Below, in pieces: positions 5,793 through 7,741 of a DNA stretch of 7,741 nt. Source of the DNA: Actinomycetota bacterium (GTDB lineage: Bacteria > Actinomycetota > Thermoleophilia > Gaiellales > Gaiellaceae); contig JACCWU010000270.1 in NCBI GenBank assembly GCA_013697465.1, forward strand, positions 1 through 7,741, in the 5' to 3' direction. The number at the start of each line of letters is the position of its first letter. Position 1 is the first letter of the stretch. The translations under genes and the position numbers were made by a program. The notes under the pieces are model-generated. The model did no database searches. It was not told the DNA's origin and saw only the letters and a list, made by a program, of their open reading frames with translations.

Positions 5793-6518
5793 CTAAACCG
5801 CCGTGCGGTGTAGCACCCAGACGTTCGGCTCGAGATGCACGCCGATCCCGTCCTCAACGACGAGGGGCGCAAGGCCGCCCGGGAAGACGAATGCGCCCTC
5901 GTCGGGAAAGCGCATTCCCGTCCAGGATTCCCAGTCGGCAACCGGAGCGCTGATGGTCATCGACTCGGGCGCGGCAGCGAGGATCTTTCCGCCCATTCGC
6001 TCGTGAATCCGGATCCAGGGATCGAAGTGCGATCCGTCGTCGCGACGCCACTCCACGTAGCGCTCGATTGGGATGAGCGGATAGCGCTCCTTCAGCGTGG
6101 GCCGGACAGGCGCGATCACCGAGGAGAGCCCCGCTCCGCGTGCGTTGTCACGGAACGCCTCGATCATCATTCCTGAGAGCCGTTGACCCTGTCGCGCAGG
6201 CGCCACGCTGATCGCGATCGCCATCAGCGCAGTGGCCGGGTCCGGCGAGGTCATGCCGCGTACGAAGCCCTCGTCCCAGCCGGACGGCAGATCGTCGAGC
6301 GTCCCGTCCCACGGAAGCGGAACCGCGTGCGCCTCGGCGACGAGCTCATCGCCTTCGAGAAGCGCGACCTGGAAGTCCGGGAAGTCCGAGTAGAGACGAT
6401 CCCAGTACTTGTCGCCCGGCTCGTTCCAGTTCATGTACTCCGGGAACGTGACGCTCGAGAGCTCGGCCCGCCGCCGCGCGCGCAGGTCGGGCCGATCCGC
6501 ATAGCGCGCGAGCTTCAT
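5793..6518 (-). CDS. GNAT-family N-acetyltransferase
   Basis: A 241-residue protein with GNAT features. The central strand plus acetyl-CoA loop is ALMAIAISVAPARQGQRLSGMMIEAFRDNARGAG (97-130), where RQGQRLS occupies the pyrophosphate-binding (R/Q)xxGxG/A position with a poor match. The aromatic segments FPEYMNWNEPGDKYW (25-39) and DDGSHFDPWIRIHERMGGKIL (160-180) look like the substrate-facing part of an actinobacterial subgroup I know only as generic acetyltransferases. The acceptor substrate is unknown. The ATG at 6516-6518 overlaps the ispF stop as ATGA, implying coupled translation. An in-frame extension upstream to 6650 would only read through ispF in another frame and is rich in Arg and Gly, so it was rejected. 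The C-terminus faces mutY tail to tail. Confidence 0.82.
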   Translation of the reverse strand: MKLARYADRPDLRARRRAELSSVTFPEYMNWNEPGDKYWDRLYSDFPDFQVALLEGDELVAEAHAVPLPWDGTLDDLPSGWDEGFVRGMTSPDPATALMAIAISVAPARQGQRLSGMMIEAFRDNARGAGLSSVIAPVRPTLKERYPLIPIERYVEWRRDDGSHFDPWIRIHERMGGKILAAAPESMTISAPVADWESWTGMRFPDEGAFVFPGGLAPLVVEDGIGVHLEPNVWVLHRTAV

Positions 6519-6994
6519 CGCGAAAGCAGCGCGACGGCCTGCGCGGCAAGGCCCTCCGCGCGACCGGTGAACCCGAGCCCGTCGGTCGTCGTCGCACGCA
6601 CGCTCACGCGACCGGGGTCGACCCTGAGCGCCCCGGCCAAGCGCGCGCACATCTCGTCACGGAGCGGCCTGATGCGCGGCTCCTCGCCGACGAGCACGCA
6701 ATCCGCGTTGACGAGCTGCCAGCCCGCGTCGCGCACCTCGCGATACGCCTTCCAGAGCAGGTCGAGCGATGAGGCGCCGCGGTACTCCTCGTCGTCGGAC
6801 GGAAAGAACGTGCCGAGGTCACCGAGGTCGGCCGCGCCGAGCAGGGCGTCTATGAGCGCATGCGTGATGACATCGCCGTCCGAGTGTCCGGCGAGCCCGC
6901 GCGGAAAGTCGATCGCCACCCCGCCGAGGACGAGCGGAATGCCCTCGACGAGTGCATGTGCGTCGACCCCAAGCCCGACTCTGAGCTCGCTCAT
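6515..6994 (-). CDS. ispF: 2-C-methyl-D-erythritol 2,4-cyclodiphosphate synthase IspF
   Basis: IspF cyclises CDP-methylerythritol 2-phosphate, releasing CMP, in the MEP isoprenoid pathway. The 159 residues match the usual ~158. Metal ligands are Asp11 and His13 (GLGVDAHAL) and His45 in GHSDGDVITHALIDALLGAADLGDLG (36-61). The CMP/substrate region ATTTDGLGFTGRAEGLAAQAVALL (134-157) is intact. The start ATG 6992-6994 overlaps the HAD stop as ATGA and gives MSELRVGLGVDAH, the correct family N-terminus. Longer in-frame starts reach into the HAD gene and were rejected. With ispD just upstream, the two MEP genes flank the HAD gene in one likely transcript; the next gene overlaps again by 4 nt. Confidence 0.97.
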   Translation of the reverse strand: MSELRVGLGVDAHALVEGIPLVLGGVAIDFPRGLAGHSDGDVITHALIDALLGAADLGDLGTFFPSDDEEYRGASSLDLLWKAYREVRDAGWQLVNADCVLVGEEPRIRPLRDEMCARLAGALRVDPGRVSVRATTTDGLGFTGRAEGLAAQAVALLSR

Positions 6995-7599
6995 CGGAGC
7001 GAGGCTAGCGCGTCCGCTAGCTCGGCCAGCGATTCGACGCCGATCGCCGCGGACGGTGTCCTCTGGACCCGCCCCCACGGCCCCCGACGAAGATGAACCG
7101 CGACGAATCCGGCCTCGAGCGCCGGGACGACGTCGTTGTCGACACGGTCGCCCACGTAGGCGAGCTCGTGAGATCGGCACTGAGCTTCCACCAGCATGCG
7201 CTCGAAGAACTCCGGGGCGGGCTTCCGCACCCCCCAGCTCGCTGACGATCCGACGATCGAGGCGGGGAGATCCGCTTCGCGCGTCCAACGCTCGAGCTCG
7301 TGCGACTGGTTGCCGGCGAGCCCGATCCGAAGACCGAGAGCCTGAAGCGACTCGAGGCACGGGAGCGCGTCCGGATACAGGTCATCGAGCTCGTAGACGA
7401 CGTCGACGAGCTCTTCCGGCTTGGGAACGCCGAGATGCCGCCAGAGCTCGGTGTGATCCTCGCCCCGGGCGATCGTCATCCCGAGCGCCGCGAGAACGAC
7501 GTGGGAGTCGAGCCCGGCCAGCGCTGCGACCTCGTGCCAGTAGCGCTCCTCGTTGACGAGCGTCTCGCCGACGTCGAGAAAGACGGCCTCGAGCGACAT
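6991..7599 (-). CDS. HAD-superfamily hydrolase
   Basis: A 202-residue protein with a Rossmann-like HAD fold and a small helical cap after motif I. Motif I is FLDVGETLV with nucleophile Asp9, but the second Asp of the usual DxD is Gly11. Motif II reads GLAGNQS (93-99), where the usual Thr/Ser is Gly96. Motif III Lys126 is in RKPAPEFF, and motif IV is YVGDRVDND (148-156, Asp151 and Asp156). Most relatives are phosphatases acting on small phosphorylated metabolites. The altered motif I, seen in several HAD subgroups, makes activity uncertain and the substrate cannot be predicted. The start ATG 7597-7599 is 10 nt after the ispD stop. The stop overlaps the ispF start, so it sits inside the ispD-ispF unit and could act on a pathway-linked phosphate, which is speculation. 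Confidence 0.85.
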   Translation of the reverse strand: MSLEAVFLDVGETLVNEERYWHEVAALAGLDSHVVLAALGMTIARGEDHTELWRHLGVPKPEELVDVVYELDDLYPDALPCLESLQALGLRIGLAGNQSHELERWTREADLPASIVGSSASWGVRKPAPEFFERMLVEAQCRSHELAYVGDRVDNDVVPALEAGFVAVHLRRGPWGRVQRTPSAAIGVESLAELADALASLR

Positions 7600-7609
7600 G
7601 CCGAGAACG

Positions 7610-7741
7610 CTACTGAGCGGCGAGCAGCGCTTCGACGAGTGCGAGGTCGGCGGTCGTCGTCACCTTGACGAGGCGCGGGTCGCCTTCGACCGCCGCCACG
7701 CGGCCTCCCGTGCGCTCGACGAGCGAGGCGCAGTCGGTCGC
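7610..7741 (-). CDS. ispD: 2-C-methyl-D-erythritol 4-phosphate cytidylyltransferase IspD, C-terminal fragment at right edge
   Basis: The last 43 codons and the TAG stop (7610-7612) are present; the rest lies beyond the right edge. The visible end begins ATDCASLVERTGGRVAAVEG and continues through DPRLVKVTTTADLALVEALL. This matches the conserved IspD C-terminus (TDDASLVE..G..V..V.GD..N.KITTPEDLA.AE.LL). IspD makes CDP-methylerythritol from MEP and CTP, two steps before IspF. Its position before ispF supports the call. Confidence 0.9.
   Translation of the reverse strand, partial: ATDCASLVERTGGRVAAVEGDPRLVKVTTTADLALVEALLAAQ

Noticed and set aside
6183..7556. A 457-codon open frame on the plus strand opposite the GNAT, ispF and HAD genes
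   Set aside because: The product is low-complexity Arg/Pro/Ser-rich sequence antisense to clear genes, so it is a codon-bias artefact.
1..7741. tRNA or rRNA genes, CRISPR arrays, insertion sequences, defence or toxin-antitoxin genes
   Set aside because: No cloverleaf, spaced repeats, transposase motifs or terminal repeats were seen, and nearly every base is assigned to a recognised gene.

Overview
The window is GC-rich, densely packed bacterial chromosome. It reads as an actinobacterial housekeeping locus; the class Thermoleophilia (Gaiellales/Solirubrobacterales-like) is my best guess, from codon bias, GTG/TTG starts and the style of the synthetases and MutY. That placement is inference. 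Eleven genes fill almost the whole window. No tRNA, rRNA, CRISPR array, insertion sequence or phage gene was seen.

Read along the minus strand (right to left) the order is: ispD (C-terminal end only, right edge), a HAD-family hydrolase, ispF, a GNAT acetyltransferase, then mutY on the opposite (plus) strand, then a flavodoxin-family protein, a glutathione S-transferase-like protein, gltX, cysS, rlmB, and a YacP-like NYN-domain nuclease running off the left edge. The backbone ispD-ispF-gltX-cysS-rlmB-yacP is the order known from Bacillus and other Gram-positives, where sigH, rpmG, secE and nusG follow. The local additions are the HAD gene, the GNAT gene, mutY and the flavodoxin/GST pair.

Two transcription units are likely on the minus strand. 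The first is ispD-HAD-ispF-GNAT, with ATGA overlaps at the HAD/ispF and ispF/GNAT junctions. The second is flavodoxin-GST-gltX-cysS-rlmB, possibly continuing into the NYN gene. It opens at the only strong Shine-Dalgarno sequence in the window, and its later genes are 4-21 nt apart or overlapping, with weak or absent ribosome binding sites. mutY faces the first unit tail to tail and the second head to head.

Functionally the window joins MEP-pathway isoprenoid synthesis (IspD, IspF), aminoacyl-tRNA supply (GluRS, CysRS), ribosome and RNA maturation (RlmB, NYN nuclease), DNA repair of 8-oxoguanine mispairs (MutY), and thiol/flavin redox proteins. The main oddities are a GluRS of only 351 residues that lacks the internal zinc-binding/acceptor-binding segment, a MutY of 248 residues with both an internal shortening and no NUDIX-like C-terminal domain, and a 65-bp AT-rich, dyad-rich gap between rlmB and the NYN gene. 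I see no clear undescribed multi-gene system.
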